From NCBI GenBank assembly GCA_903871875.1, contig CAIQIR010000033.1, positions 1-64,000 on the forward strand: a stretch of 64,000 nt of DNA, given 5' to 3'. Both the position numbers and the translations under genes were made by a program. Position 1 is the stretch's first letter; each line of letters begins with the position of its first letter. Positions 44,978-53,532 of the stretch are shown piece after piece. A model generated the notes under the pieces. The model ran no database searches. It was not told where the DNA came from and saw nothing but the letters and a program-made list of their open reading frames with translations. Origin of the DNA: an uncultured Schlesneria sp. (GTDB taxonomy: Bacteria > Planctomycetota > Planctomycetia > Planctomycetales > Planctomycetaceae).

Positions 44978-46255
44978 ATGCCGTCCTTGAACCGTCGCGG
45001 CTTTCTGGGGTCTTCATTCGGTGGAATGGCCGCCGCCATCACACTGGGTTCTTCGCTGTTCGCTCAAGAGACCAAGGTCGCGGCCGATGCGGCGAATCCC
45101 GCCGCGGAAGGATTCGCCCCGGACACGCTGTTTCTGTCCTGGCAGCAGGATCCCACGACCACCATGACTGTCCAGTGGATCGGTCCTGAATCCAATGCCG
45201 ACGTCTCGGTTCAGTACGCCACGCTGGAAAATCCTGTCTGGCAACTCGGCAAGACGGTCACCAAGCCCTTCCCGAATACGAATCTGAAAGTCCATCGCTG
45301 TGAACTGACCGGTTTGAAGGAGGCCACCGAATACCAGTTTCACCTGGGAAAAACGGCGAAAACTTATCGCTTTCGCACGATGCCTCAGAAGGCCACCAAT
45401 ACCATCCAGTTTGTCTCGGGGGGCGATTGTGGAACCGACCAGCATGCGGTGAATACGAATATCCTGGCCGCCAGACAGGAACCGTATTTCGCTCTGATTG
45501 GGGGCGATTTGGCCTACGACAACGGACGATCTCCGGCAACCTTTGTCCAATTCCTGCAGAACTACCACAATCACATGATCGATCCCAAGGGCCGACTGGT
45601 CCCAATGTTGAGTTGCATGGGAAATCATGAAGTCAACGGCAGCTACAAGACGCAGCGCACCGATGCTCCAGCATATCTCAGCGTGTTTGACGGATTTTTC
45701 TCAGAGAAAACGTACGGCGTCTTGGATATCGGCGATTACCTGAGCCTCGTGCTCTTGGACACCGATCACATCGCACCAATCCCCGGCGAACAGACCGATT
45801 GGCTGAAAAAGACGCTCGCCGACCGACAGGAACGTCCGCACCTGATGGTCGCCAACCATGTCCCGGCCTATCCGTCGTATCGTCCCATCGAAGGACTGAG
45901 CGGCGGTCCCGGAACGGGCCACGAACAACGAGTTCATTGGTGCCCGTTGTTTGAACACTACAACGTCGATGTCGTCCTGGAACACCACGATCACACCTTC
46001 AAGCGGACTCACCCGCTGACCAATGGCATGAAGGACAAAAACGGTGTGCTGTATCTGGGAGATGGTTCGTGGGGCAAACTGCGAGTCCCCAAAACGCCCG
46101 AAGAACGTCCGTACCTGGCCACGACCAGCGCCGCCTATCACATGACCGTCCATCGCCTGGAAGGTGAACAGCGTTTCCACCTGGCAATGGAGGAAACCGG
46201 GAAAGTGGCCGACGTCTGCATGACCAGCAACAAACGCCCAGCCAAGCGAGGATAG
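44978..46255 (+). CDS. Tat-exported metallophosphoesterase (purple acid phosphatase-like)
   Basis: A 425-residue exported hydrolase. A Tat-like signal (LNRRGFLGSSFGGMAAAI, about 4-21) precedes a fibronectin-III-like N-domain (TMTVQWIGPESNADVSVQYA, then LTGLKEATEYQFHLG) typical of purple acid phosphatases. The calcineurin-like core has GGDCGTD, GGDLAYDNG, CMGNHE, ANHVP and LEHHDHTFKRTHP, which supply the dimetal ligands. Probably liberates phosphate from organophosphates outside the cytosol. The start ATG follows GAAGAAAG. It ends 55 bp before the convergent pcrA-like gene. Confidence 0.91.
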   Translation: MPSLNRRGFLGSSFGGMAAAITLGSSLFAQETKVAADAANPAAEGFAPDTLFLSWQQDPTTTMTVQWIGPESNADVSVQYATLENPVWQLGKTVTKPFPNTNLKVHRCELTGLKEATEYQFHLGKTAKTYRFRTMPQKATNTIQFVSGGDCGTDQHAVNTNILAARQEPYFALIGGDLAYDNGRSPATFVQFLQNYHNHMIDPKGRLVPMLSCMGNHEVNGSYKTQRTDAPAYLSVFDGFFSEKTYGVLDIGDYLSLVLLDTDHIAPIPGEQTDWLKKTLADRQERPHLMVANHVPAYPSYRPIEGLSGGPGTGHEQRVHWCPLFEHYNVDVVLEHHDHTFKRTHPLTNGMKDKNGVLYLGDGSWGKLRVPKTPEERPYLATTSAAYHMTVHRLEGEQRFHLAMEETGKVADVCMTSNKRPAKRG

Positions 46256-46310
46256 GTCTACCGTTGAAAGGGGACTGTTCAACGCCGGTGGCTCGAGCAC
46301 ACGAGGCCGG

Positions 46311-48404
46311 CTATTCCCCTTCGGCGGGCGGCTTTTGCTCGCCGATCACGCGCTGCATTTCCACCAGGAACCGGGACGGTTTGCATTTATACCGCTTGCC
46401 CCATTTCATTCGGGTCTGGGCATAGCTGATCGTCAACACATCTTTGGCACGCGTGATACCGACGTAAGCCAGACGACGTTCTTCTTCGATGGCTGACGGA
46501 TTGTTTTCCAATTCGTCGGTAATCGAGCGTTTATGAGGCAGCAGCCCCTCTTCCAACCCCACCAAGTACACGCGAGGAAACTCCAGCCCTTTGGCACTGT
46601 GCAGCGTCATCAGTTTGACGGCCGGCTGTTCAAAGGAATTGTCTTCGCCAAACTCCCGATCATTACCATTGAGCGAAGTCTGGTCGAGAAATTCGGACAG
46701 GTCGGGTCGGGACGACCGCTGTTCGTACTCACGCAGCGCCGTCACACACTCGTCCAGCACGGCCGACCGTGCCAGTTGCTGATCGGCGGCCTTGTACTGT
46801 TTCTCGATCTCGCTTTCATAATCGATATCGTGTATCAGCGTCTGCAACGTTTCGGCCAGACTGCCTTGCTGCGATCCAAACCGCCGCTGGAAGTCGGTCA
46901 TCATCTGACGGAAGCTTTCGATCGCCTTGGCCGTCTTCTGCGTAATCTCCTTTTCCGCCACCGCGTCGGGAATCACGTCCCAAATCCGGCGCCCCGACTT
47001 CACCGCACGATTCAACAGCTTTTCCACTGCCGCATCACTGATCCCGCGCGTCGGCGTATTGATGATCCTGAGCAATGACACTTCGTCCTGGGGATTCGAC
47101 AACACTTTGAGGTACGCCATGACGTCGCGCACTTCTTTGCGGTCGAAAAACGACTGCCCGCCGACCAACAGGTACGGAACACGGACACGTCGCAATTCGG
47201 TTTCGAACAGTCGAGGTTGCTCGTTTGTCCGAAACAAAATGGCGATGTCCTGCGGCGGAACATTCAGTTCCTTGATCAGATAGTTGATCTCGCGCACGAC
47301 CCCTTCGGCTTCGGTCTGTTCGTCCGCATACGGTTTGATTGCCGGCGTGGGGCCTTCTTTATGAGCGACCAACGTCTTGTCGTGCCGACCGTGATTGTGC
47401 TTCACCAGTTGATTTGCCAGCCGAATGATTTCGGTCGTGCAGCGATAATTGTCTTGCAGACGAACGATTTTCGCGCCCGGAAAATGGTGCTGAAAGCTCA
47501 GGATGTGTTTGACTTCGGCGCCGCGCCAGCCATAAATCGATTGATCGTCGTCGCCCACAACGCAGATGTTGTGGTGCGGCTTAACCAGCGCGGCAACAAT
47601 TTGGAACTGCATCTCGTTCGTATCTTGATATTCGTCGATCTGCACCTGTTCAAACCGGGCCTGCTGTCGCGCAAGAACTTCGGGAAACTGTTCAAAGAGC
47701 TGTGCCGTGAGCAACAACAAATCGTCAAAATCGACTGCGCCCGACGCCCGCAAACTTTGTTGATAGCGGCGGTATCCAGACGCCGCGAGGAACCCGCGAT
47801 CATCATTAGCGTACTCGGTGGCCAATTCGGGCAATACCCCAACCATCTTCCAGCGACTGATCTGAGACAAGAGGTCGGCCGGCCTGAGCGCCGCATCCGT
47901 CACTTTGATATCCCGCAAGGCTTTACGAGCCGCTGATTCCTGATCACCGCGATCGTAAATCACGAATTTTTTGGGATAGCCCAGCGTTTCAATCTCGTCG
48001 CGCAAAATCCGGACGCACAGCGAATGGAATGTCGAGATCAACGGACGACTGCCGGGACGCCGGCCCTGAAAGTGCGACATTCGTTCGGCCATTTCCTTGG
48101 CCGCTTTATTCGTAAATGTCACCGAGAGAATGCGACTGGGCTCAACCCCCTGCCGAATCAGTTCCGCCATCCGGTAAGTGATAACTCGCGTTTTTCCGGT
48201 GCCGGCGCCGGCCAACACCAGCAGCGGTCCTTCCAGGGTGACGGCGGCCTCCAGTTGCGAGGTATTCAGGTCCTTCAGTGTCGGCGCACCGGGACGCGGC
48301 GAACCGGCTGCCGATGCACCGGTCCCCTTCCCGCCAGCACTCGACGAAAATGGTTTCGGAGCGGGAGTATTCAGAAAGGGCGAATAAGGCACAGGAACAG
48401 ACAC
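46311..48404 (-). CDS. pcrA: UvrD/PcrA-type DNA helicase (SF1)
   Basis: A 697-residue superfamily 1A 3'-5' helicase. After about 40 extra N-terminal residues (Pro/Ser/Gly-rich), the Q-motif LNTSQLEAAV and Walker A LAGAGTGKTRVITYR are seen, then FTNKAAKEMAERM, VDEYQDTN-like QIDEYQDTN, GDDDQSIYGWRGA, and late motifs VKLMTLHSAKGLEFPRVYL and EERRLAYVGITRA. It takes part in DNA repair and recombination. It is shorter than E. coli UvrD because it lacks most of the C-terminal Tudor-like region. The start is GTG, after AAGGATGAGAT; an upstream ATG is out of frame. Confidence 0.95.
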   Translation of the reverse strand: MSVPVPYSPFLNTPAPKPFSSSAGGKGTGASAAGSPRPGAPTLKDLNTSQLEAAVTLEGPLLVLAGAGTGKTRVITYRMAELIRQGVEPSRILSVTFTNKAAKEMAERMSHFQGRRPGSRPLISTFHSLCVRILRDEIETLGYPKKFVIYDRGDQESAARKALRDIKVTDAALRPADLLSQISRWKMVGVLPELATEYANDDRGFLAASGYRRYQQSLRASGAVDFDDLLLLTAQLFEQFPEVLARQQARFEQVQIDEYQDTNEMQFQIVAALVKPHHNICVVGDDDQSIYGWRGAEVKHILSFQHHFPGAKIVRLQDNYRCTTEIIRLANQLVKHNHGRHDKTLVAHKEGPTPAIKPYADEQTEAEGVVREINYLIKELNVPPQDIAILFRTNEQPRLFETELRRVRVPYLLVGGQSFFDRKEVRDVMAYLKVLSNPQDEVSLLRIINTPTRGISDAAVEKLLNRAVKSGRRIWDVIPDAVAEKEITQKTAKAIESFRQMMTDFQRRFGSQQGSLAETLQTLIHDIDYESEIEKQYKAADQQLARSAVLDECVTALREYEQRSSRPDLSEFLDQTSLNGNDREFGEDNSFEQPAVKLMTLHSAKGLEFPRVYLVGLEEGLLPHKRSITDELENNPSAIEEERRLAYVGITRAKDVLTISYAQTRMKWGKRYKCKPSRFLVEMQRVIGEQKPPAEGE

Positions 48405-48438
48405 ATCTCATCCTTAAGAACAATCGAGCCTGTCCGAT

Positions 48439-49353
48439 TCAATTACGAGCAGCCATTGAAGTGGCACTCGGGGACACGGAATCCAACTGAATGGTATGCA
48501 GAAATTCATCAAACAAAGCGAGATCGGCCGCGTCTGGGGTGATGCACATGAAATTCAAAGCGAAAATGCCCTTTCGCAACCAGACGGTTCGCGCGGTCAA
48601 ATTCTTCGCCTCTTTCAGAAATTCAAATTCAACCATTTCGATCCCGGCAATCGAAATCAGTCGGGTATGCCGAACAATCTTCGTATCCGGTTCCGCAGCC
48701 CACTTCTCCTCGGACGTACGCACGAAGTTGATAAAATGATTCAAATCACGATAGGGATCACGCTGAACTTCCAGCACGATCAAGGTGGGCGTACGATTTC
48801 TTTTCTCGGTGGGCAAAACCTGGGACAGCTGACACAGCGTCGCGGCTTCGCCGTATCCCAATCGCAATTTCGAGGTGCCTTTCGACGGCGGATTCGGACT
48901 GCGCGTGATCCTCGGTTGCAGATTGACGTTCCAGTCGGGCAACTTGACATACGATAAACCCAAATAATCGTGAACGATCCGTCCGTCCCTGATCCGGGCA
49001 GGTGTCATCACCAGCGCCCCCCCGTCAAACTTCCGCACCGAATCCGCGGCCAATGTCAAAGTGATCAAGAGACAGACCGTAATGCTGATCATCTTGGTCT
49101 TCACTGACCACGAAGAACCGACAATCCATAAACCGGTGGCGAAGATGTAGGCCATACCCACCATCATCAGTTGCAGACGGTGTTCTACCTGGTTTTGCGG
49201 CTCGGGTCCCAACAACTGCCAAGTGGTCGCGAGTACCAGCCAGACCATGCTGAACTGGAATACCGCACCAAGACCACGATTGAGAAAATCAGACGACGGT
49301 TGAGGGGCAATCGGCCGAGGCATTTCGGCGGGTTGCTTCGTTGAGCTTGCCAC
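48439..49353 (-). CDS. Membrane protein with C-terminal extracytoplasmic domain (unknown function)
   Basis: A 304-residue protein. Three hydrophobic segments lie in the first 105 residues (VFQFSMVWLVLATTWQLLG, LMMVGMAYIFATGLWIVGSS, KMISITVCLLITLTLAADSV), then about 190 residues of soluble domain with YLGLSYVKLPDWNVNLQ and WLRKGIFALNFMCITP. The end, DLALFDEFLHTIQLD, recalls PsbP/DUF1795-like domains. Start GTG lies 3 bp after the stop of the upstream gene, so the two are translationally coupled. Its function is unknown; the coupling suggests it acts with the histidine-rich polytopic protein upstream. Confidence 0.75.
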   Translation of the reverse strand: MASSTKQPAEMPRPIAPQPSSDFLNRGLGAVFQFSMVWLVLATTWQLLGPEPQNQVEHRLQLMMVGMAYIFATGLWIVGSSWSVKTKMISITVCLLITLTLAADSVRKFDGGALVMTPARIRDGRIVHDYLGLSYVKLPDWNVNLQPRITRSPNPPSKGTSKLRLGYGEAATLCQLSQVLPTEKRNRTPTLIVLEVQRDPYRDLNHFINFVRTSEEKWAAEPDTKIVRHTRLISIAGIEMVEFEFLKEAKNLTARTVWLRKGIFALNFMCITPDAADLALFDEFLHTIQLDSVSPSATSMAARN

Positions 49354-49356
49354 CGC

Positions 49357-50460
49357 TTAAACCTGTTTCTTATTAACGGACCAGATGAAGCCGTCATACC
49401 AAAAATGCATGATCGAAGTGGTGACCACTAGACTCATGGACCAGCCGTCTTCTTCGGCACAATAACCGGCCCACAGACCATATAACAGGGAAACCGAAAT
49501 GACCCAGAAGGCCGCCAGTGCCCAGCCATAAGCGAACCATTCGATCCGGAAAAATCGCGCGAGATTCCGCTTTTCCGTGAAGATGACGATCGCGAAGTAT
49601 TGCAGGGCATGGAAGAAATTCATCACCCAGAAGGCATCAATGAACGAACGAAACCCCCAACAATAGATCGAAACCGTGGAGGTAATGATCATCAGCCAAA
49701 CCTTCTGCCACGACACCCGATAGCCTTGCTGGGCCAGACGATAGTACGAGTACAGATAGTACAGCACGAAAGGCACGCCCACCGCCAGAATGATCGCGGC
49801 CATCGTCCCCTGGTGCTGTTTCAAAAAATCCGGCGTCCGTTGCGCGAAAAGTTCCATCAGCGTGCCACTTTCCACCGGAATGTGCCGCATCGTTTCGGTC
49901 GTAATGGCCAGATGGTCAATAAAGTGAGCGCCTGCCAGAACCGGGCCTGTGTAAACCAGCAGATTCATCCAGTAGTCTAAACTCCGACCAGCTTGGGCGT
50001 CATTTTTCTGCTTCGCGTCATAGATGCGACCGAACCCAAACGTCTGGAGGCTCGAGTGGTAGACGTCCCACCAGACCGTCGCCATCCCCAACACGATGAG
50101 CGCCGCAGGACTGAACGCCCCCAACAGAAACAGACTTAAGGGGACGACAGTGAACCGCAGCGGATAGAGCTGAAAGATATTCTGATTGGCGTGGCTACGA
50201 AAAAAGACCAGAAATAGATGCGCATTGATGAAAACCGTGATCAGGACCTGCCGCAGGTCCAGGGTTTTCGTGCGGGTCGCGACATCAAATTGAGAAGCGG
50301 GCAACACGTAGAGCGGTGCCGCAATCAGCAGCGCAAGGATCGGCGCGCCGATGATCAGAATGGCATCCGCCCAAGGTCCAATGATGAACCCGGATTTGAT
50401 GGAAGGTGCCGCTGAGGGTGCTGTAGGGACCGAAGTCCCCGAGTTTAATACCGTACTCAT
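49357..50460 (-). CDS. Polytopic membrane protein with conserved intramembrane histidines
   Basis: A 367-residue protein with about 7-9 TM helices. Notable histidine blocks in or next to helices are FINAHLFLVFFRSHANQN, WWDVYHSSLQTFGFGRIYD, GAHFIDHLAITTETMRH, MNFFHALQYFAIVIF, and SIMHFWYDGFIWSVNKK. Similar arrays are seen in membrane di-metal enzymes, and proteins of this look are sometimes labelled beta-carotene oxygenase-like (Brp/Blh), but I cannot confirm homology. The start is the ATG giving MSTVLNSGTS after AGGAAAGAAC. Translationally coupled to the following gene. Divergent from the MMPL transporter across about 560 bp. Confidence 0.75.
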   Translation of the reverse strand: MSTVLNSGTSVPTAPSAAPSIKSGFIIGPWADAILIIGAPILALLIAAPLYVLPASQFDVATRTKTLDLRQVLITVFINAHLFLVFFRSHANQNIFQLYPLRFTVVPLSLFLLGAFSPAALIVLGMATVWWDVYHSSLQTFGFGRIYDAKQKNDAQAGRSLDYWMNLLVYTGPVLAGAHFIDHLAITTETMRHIPVESGTLMELFAQRTPDFLKQHQGTMAAIILAVGVPFVLYYLYSYYRLAQQGYRVSWQKVWLMIITSTVSIYCWGFRSFIDAFWVMNFFHALQYFAIVIFTEKRNLARFFRIEWFAYGWALAAFWVISVSLLYGLWAGYCAEEDGWSMSLVVTTSIMHFWYDGFIWSVNKKQV

Positions 50461-51021
50461 CCGACCGTTCTTTCCTGGCCTCTTTCGCGCCGCACACAAC
50501 CCAAATAATCTACAACTCCATTTGGGCAAAGTACAGGCGAAGCGAAAACGCGGTACCCAGAAACGACAGGGAATGATCGCGATAGAGGCCAAACGGATGA
50601 ATCACATCGAGTCTGTGGTAAATCCCAGTCCGGCAGTGCCGACGCCGAGCCCCGCCACCGGACGATCCCGTCGTTAAAAATTCTGGGTATGCCGGAAAAG
50701 TCTACGCGGTTCGGTCCTTCGCCGCAGAACCTGCCGCCTTGAGCAAACGTCAGCATGAAACCATCAAAGCGCGGCTGAAAACCGTCGAGAAATGTTAAGG
50801 CGAGTTGCGCGGTGTCAAACCTGACAGCGTTCAGTCTCGGTATTGGGTAACTGCGCCACTGTCTATCGCCGCGGCAAATCTGTGGATCGCTGGCACTCTG
50901 ACGCGCGATCCCAGAATAAACGTCAAGGATTGGACGTGCGAAATTTCATTGGATGAAGCATTGCTTTCCGGCTCGTATCAGAAACGACACCCGTTGATTC
51001 GCCAGAAAGACACCGTACCAG
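50461..51021. other. Divergent intergenic region (about 560 bp)
   Basis: It lies between two divergent genes. Small overlapping frames have no recognisable content. An AT-rich piece around 50675-50690 (GTTAAAAATTC) could be part of a promoter, but I cannot assign -35/-10 boxes with confidence. Confidence 0.4.
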
Positions 51022-53253
51022 ATGATTTCGCACTTTTACCGACGATACAGTGTCACGATTCTCTGGGTGGTCGGACTCTCGTTTCCCTGGCTCTGGCATC
51101 AGTCCGAACAGATGCCGTCCAACAACGACATCGAAACATGGTTGCCGCGCGACACGCCAGTCCGCCAGCTTTACGAAGAATTCAAGCAGGATTTCGGCGC
51201 GGAAGAAGTGATCGTGATCGGGTTGCCGCGAAATCTGGCGACGCCGCAGCTGGTCGAAGCCTTTGCCGGGCGAATGGAACGTCTGCCGGGGATCCGCCAC
51301 TGCTGGACCCCCGATCGGATGACTGCCCGGATGAAAGAATTCGGCGTGGACGAAGCGGCCGCACGACAGCGACTGAATGGCCTGCTGACATCGCAATCGG
51401 GTGATCTGATCGGCGTCGTCGCGATGCTTTCGGAAATCGGTATCAAAGACCGCGCCCACGCCGTCGACAGCGTCAAATCCGCCCTCGAGTATTGTCAATT
51501 TCCGATCGAATCAGTGGCCCTCACCGGCCCGCCAGTCATCGTCACCGAGCTGGATCGTCTCGGCAGCCCGAAAACGAACCGCCAGTTCTTCCTGCTGACC
51601 TGCGGCATCAGTCTGTGCCTGTTGTATTACTCATTCGGTCACTGGGGTCTGTCGCTCGCCACGCTGGGAACGGCGCTGTGGGGGATTTTCCTGACCCAGA
51701 CCGTGATGTTGCTGTTCGGCGGTGAAATGAATTTCATCATGGGATCGCTGTCGATCATGGTGATGATCTTTACACTGTCCATCGCGGTGCACGTGGTGAG
51801 CTATTACGACAGTGCACGGAAAGACGGTCACGCCGAGCCGTTGGCCGCCGCCGTGATCGAATCCTGGAACCCCTGCATGCTTTCCACGTTGACCACCCTG
51901 TTGGGACTGGTCTCGTTGAATGTCAGTTCGATCCTGCCTGTCAGCCAGTTCGGCTATGCAGCCGCCTGCGGTTCGATCGTGGCGTTATTTGTGGGATTGG
52001 GAGTGACCCCCGCTCTGCTGACGGTCATGCCTCAATGCACAGTCCGCTCTGTCCGCTACCACATCGACTTCCGTCAGTGGGGAACGCAAGTGGCGGCTCA
52101 TCGCTGGAGCCTGCTGACCGCGGCCACCGTGCTGCTGGGCGTGACGGCCATCGGCATCCTGCAATTGGAACCGAGCATTAATCCGACCGAATTCCTGCCT
52201 CGCAAAAGCAAAGTTCTGGCGGATCTGAAACGGATCGAAAGTGATCTGACGAATATCGATTCGATTGAAGCGGTGGTCGACCTGGGTACCGAGAGCCGAC
52301 CGTTTGTGGATCAGCTGCAAAAGGTGCGCGAGATTGAAGCAAAAATCGCAGCGCACCCAGGCGTGCGTCACACGATGTCGCTCGCCACTTTCTTCCCCGA
52401 AGAAATGCCCGAAAACACCATGGCCGCGGCCCGGATTCTCAATCTGGCCAAATCCTATTCCGGCGAAGAAGGCTTGATTGCCGGACAACAGCGGTTGTGG
52501 AGAATTTCGGCTCGTATCCGCCACGACACGGATCTCAGTCCGGTACAAGTTCTGAATCAATTGACCGAGCAACTGGAGCACGAACCCGTGCATTTCACCG
52601 GGTTGACCCCGTTGCTAAAGAATGCCCAACAGCAGATTTTTGATGGATTCTGGCAAAGCTTTACCGCAGCCGTCCTGACCATCTCGCTGGTGATGCTCCT
52701 GTCGCTGCGATCCGTATTGGCGGCCGTCATCGCGATGATTCCGAACATCATCCCGATCTGGTTGGTATTCGGCGGTGTGGGCTTTCTCGGCATGCCGGTC
52801 GATATCGGCATGATGATGACCGGTAGTATCGCTCTGGGAATTTCCGTCGACTGTACTTTCCACTTCCTGGTGAAGTACCAGACGGCCTACCGCAGTGGTT
52901 CAACATCGACCGAAGCAGTCCTGCAATCGCTTGAACATTCGGGCGAACCGATGCTCGATTCGACGTTGATTTCGGCCTTGGGAATGTTGGCGCTCTGCTT
53001 AAGCAGTTTCGCCCCGACAGCTCGCTTCGGCTGTTTGATGGCCGCCCAGATGGCCGCGTCATTGCTCGGTGAATTGGTCCTGTTGCCAGCAATGCTTTGT
53101 TGCCGCCCCAGCCGACGCATGGCGACGAACACCGTGCCGACGACGGACGAAACACCCGCCGAACCAAAATTGCACCACGAGATCGAGCCCGAAATTCATC
53201 CCTTCCCCGCCGAAAAACAGTCGACTCCCCGTCGAATTCGGGCCGCCCAATAG
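51022..53253 (+). CDS. MMPL/RND-superfamily transporter
   Basis: A 743-residue polytopic protein with the RND layout: one TM, a large extracytoplasmic loop (about 30-185), a TM bundle, then a repeat of the same. The TM4-like block SLSIMVMIFTLSIAVHVVSY and the TM10-like block SIALGISVDCTFHFLVKYQ, the latter with Asp, are the typical proton-relay helices. It lacks the extra domains of tripartite pumps and resembles MMPL/HpnN-type exporters of lipids or hopanoids; substrate unknown. The acidic/Pro C-terminal tail (EPKLHHEIEPEIHPFP) is cytosolic. The start ATG has only a weak ribosome site (GAAAGA). No periplasmic adaptor or outer-membrane partner is adjacent. Confidence 0.9.
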   Translation: MISHFYRRYSVTILWVVGLSFPWLWHQSEQMPSNNDIETWLPRDTPVRQLYEEFKQDFGAEEVIVIGLPRNLATPQLVEAFAGRMERLPGIRHCWTPDRMTARMKEFGVDEAAARQRLNGLLTSQSGDLIGVVAMLSEIGIKDRAHAVDSVKSALEYCQFPIESVALTGPPVIVTELDRLGSPKTNRQFFLLTCGISLCLLYYSFGHWGLSLATLGTALWGIFLTQTVMLLFGGEMNFIMGSLSIMVMIFTLSIAVHVVSYYDSARKDGHAEPLAAAVIESWNPCMLSTLTTLLGLVSLNVSSILPVSQFGYAAACGSIVALFVGLGVTPALLTVMPQCTVRSVRYHIDFRQWGTQVAAHRWSLLTAATVLLGVTAIGILQLEPSINPTEFLPRKSKVLADLKRIESDLTNIDSIEAVVDLGTESRPFVDQLQKVREIEAKIAAHPGVRHTMSLATFFPEEMPENTMAAARILNLAKSYSGEEGLIAGQQRLWRISARIRHDTDLSPVQVLNQLTEQLEHEPVHFTGLTPLLKNAQQQIFDGFWQSFTAAVLTISLVMLLSLRSVLAAVIAMIPNIIPIWLVFGGVGFLGMPVDIGMMMTGSIALGISVDCTFHFLVKYQTAYRSGSTSTEAVLQSLEHSGEPMLDSTLISALGMLALCLSSFAPTARFGCLMAAQMAASLLGELVLLPAMLCCRPSRRMATNTVPTTDETPAEPKLHHEIEPEIHPFPAEKQSTPRRIRAAQ

Positions 53254-53337
53254 TGTCCAAGTGACGATGTCTCGTCTTTCAAAAGCTGCAAAATCAGACG
53301 ACATCAGTCCATCTCGTCAACTACTTCGTCAAAGCTT

Positions 53338-53367
53338 TTGACGCCCGTTCAAAAACTTTGGTACACT
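53338..53367 (+). promoter_or_regulatory. Sigma70-like promoter of the kinase gene
   Basis: TTGACG at 53338-53343 and TACACT at 53362-53367, separated by 18 bp. They match the -35 and -10 consensus at 5/6 and 4/6 positions. The start codon of the kinase is about 165 bp downstream, so a long 5' leader is predicted. No experimental support. Confidence 0.5.
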
Positions 53368-53532
53368 CCTTTCTCTAAAACTCCCTGTTTGTGAAAGCAA
53401 TTCGCGGGCGAATTGATCTGCGGGAAACGTCCATGACTTTAGGTCGCTTCGCTGGCTCCGCGGTCCAATTCTCGCAAAAGTCATCCAGAGACGAGCAAGC
53501 GAGTTCGCGGACGATGGGACTGGAGTGTCGCG

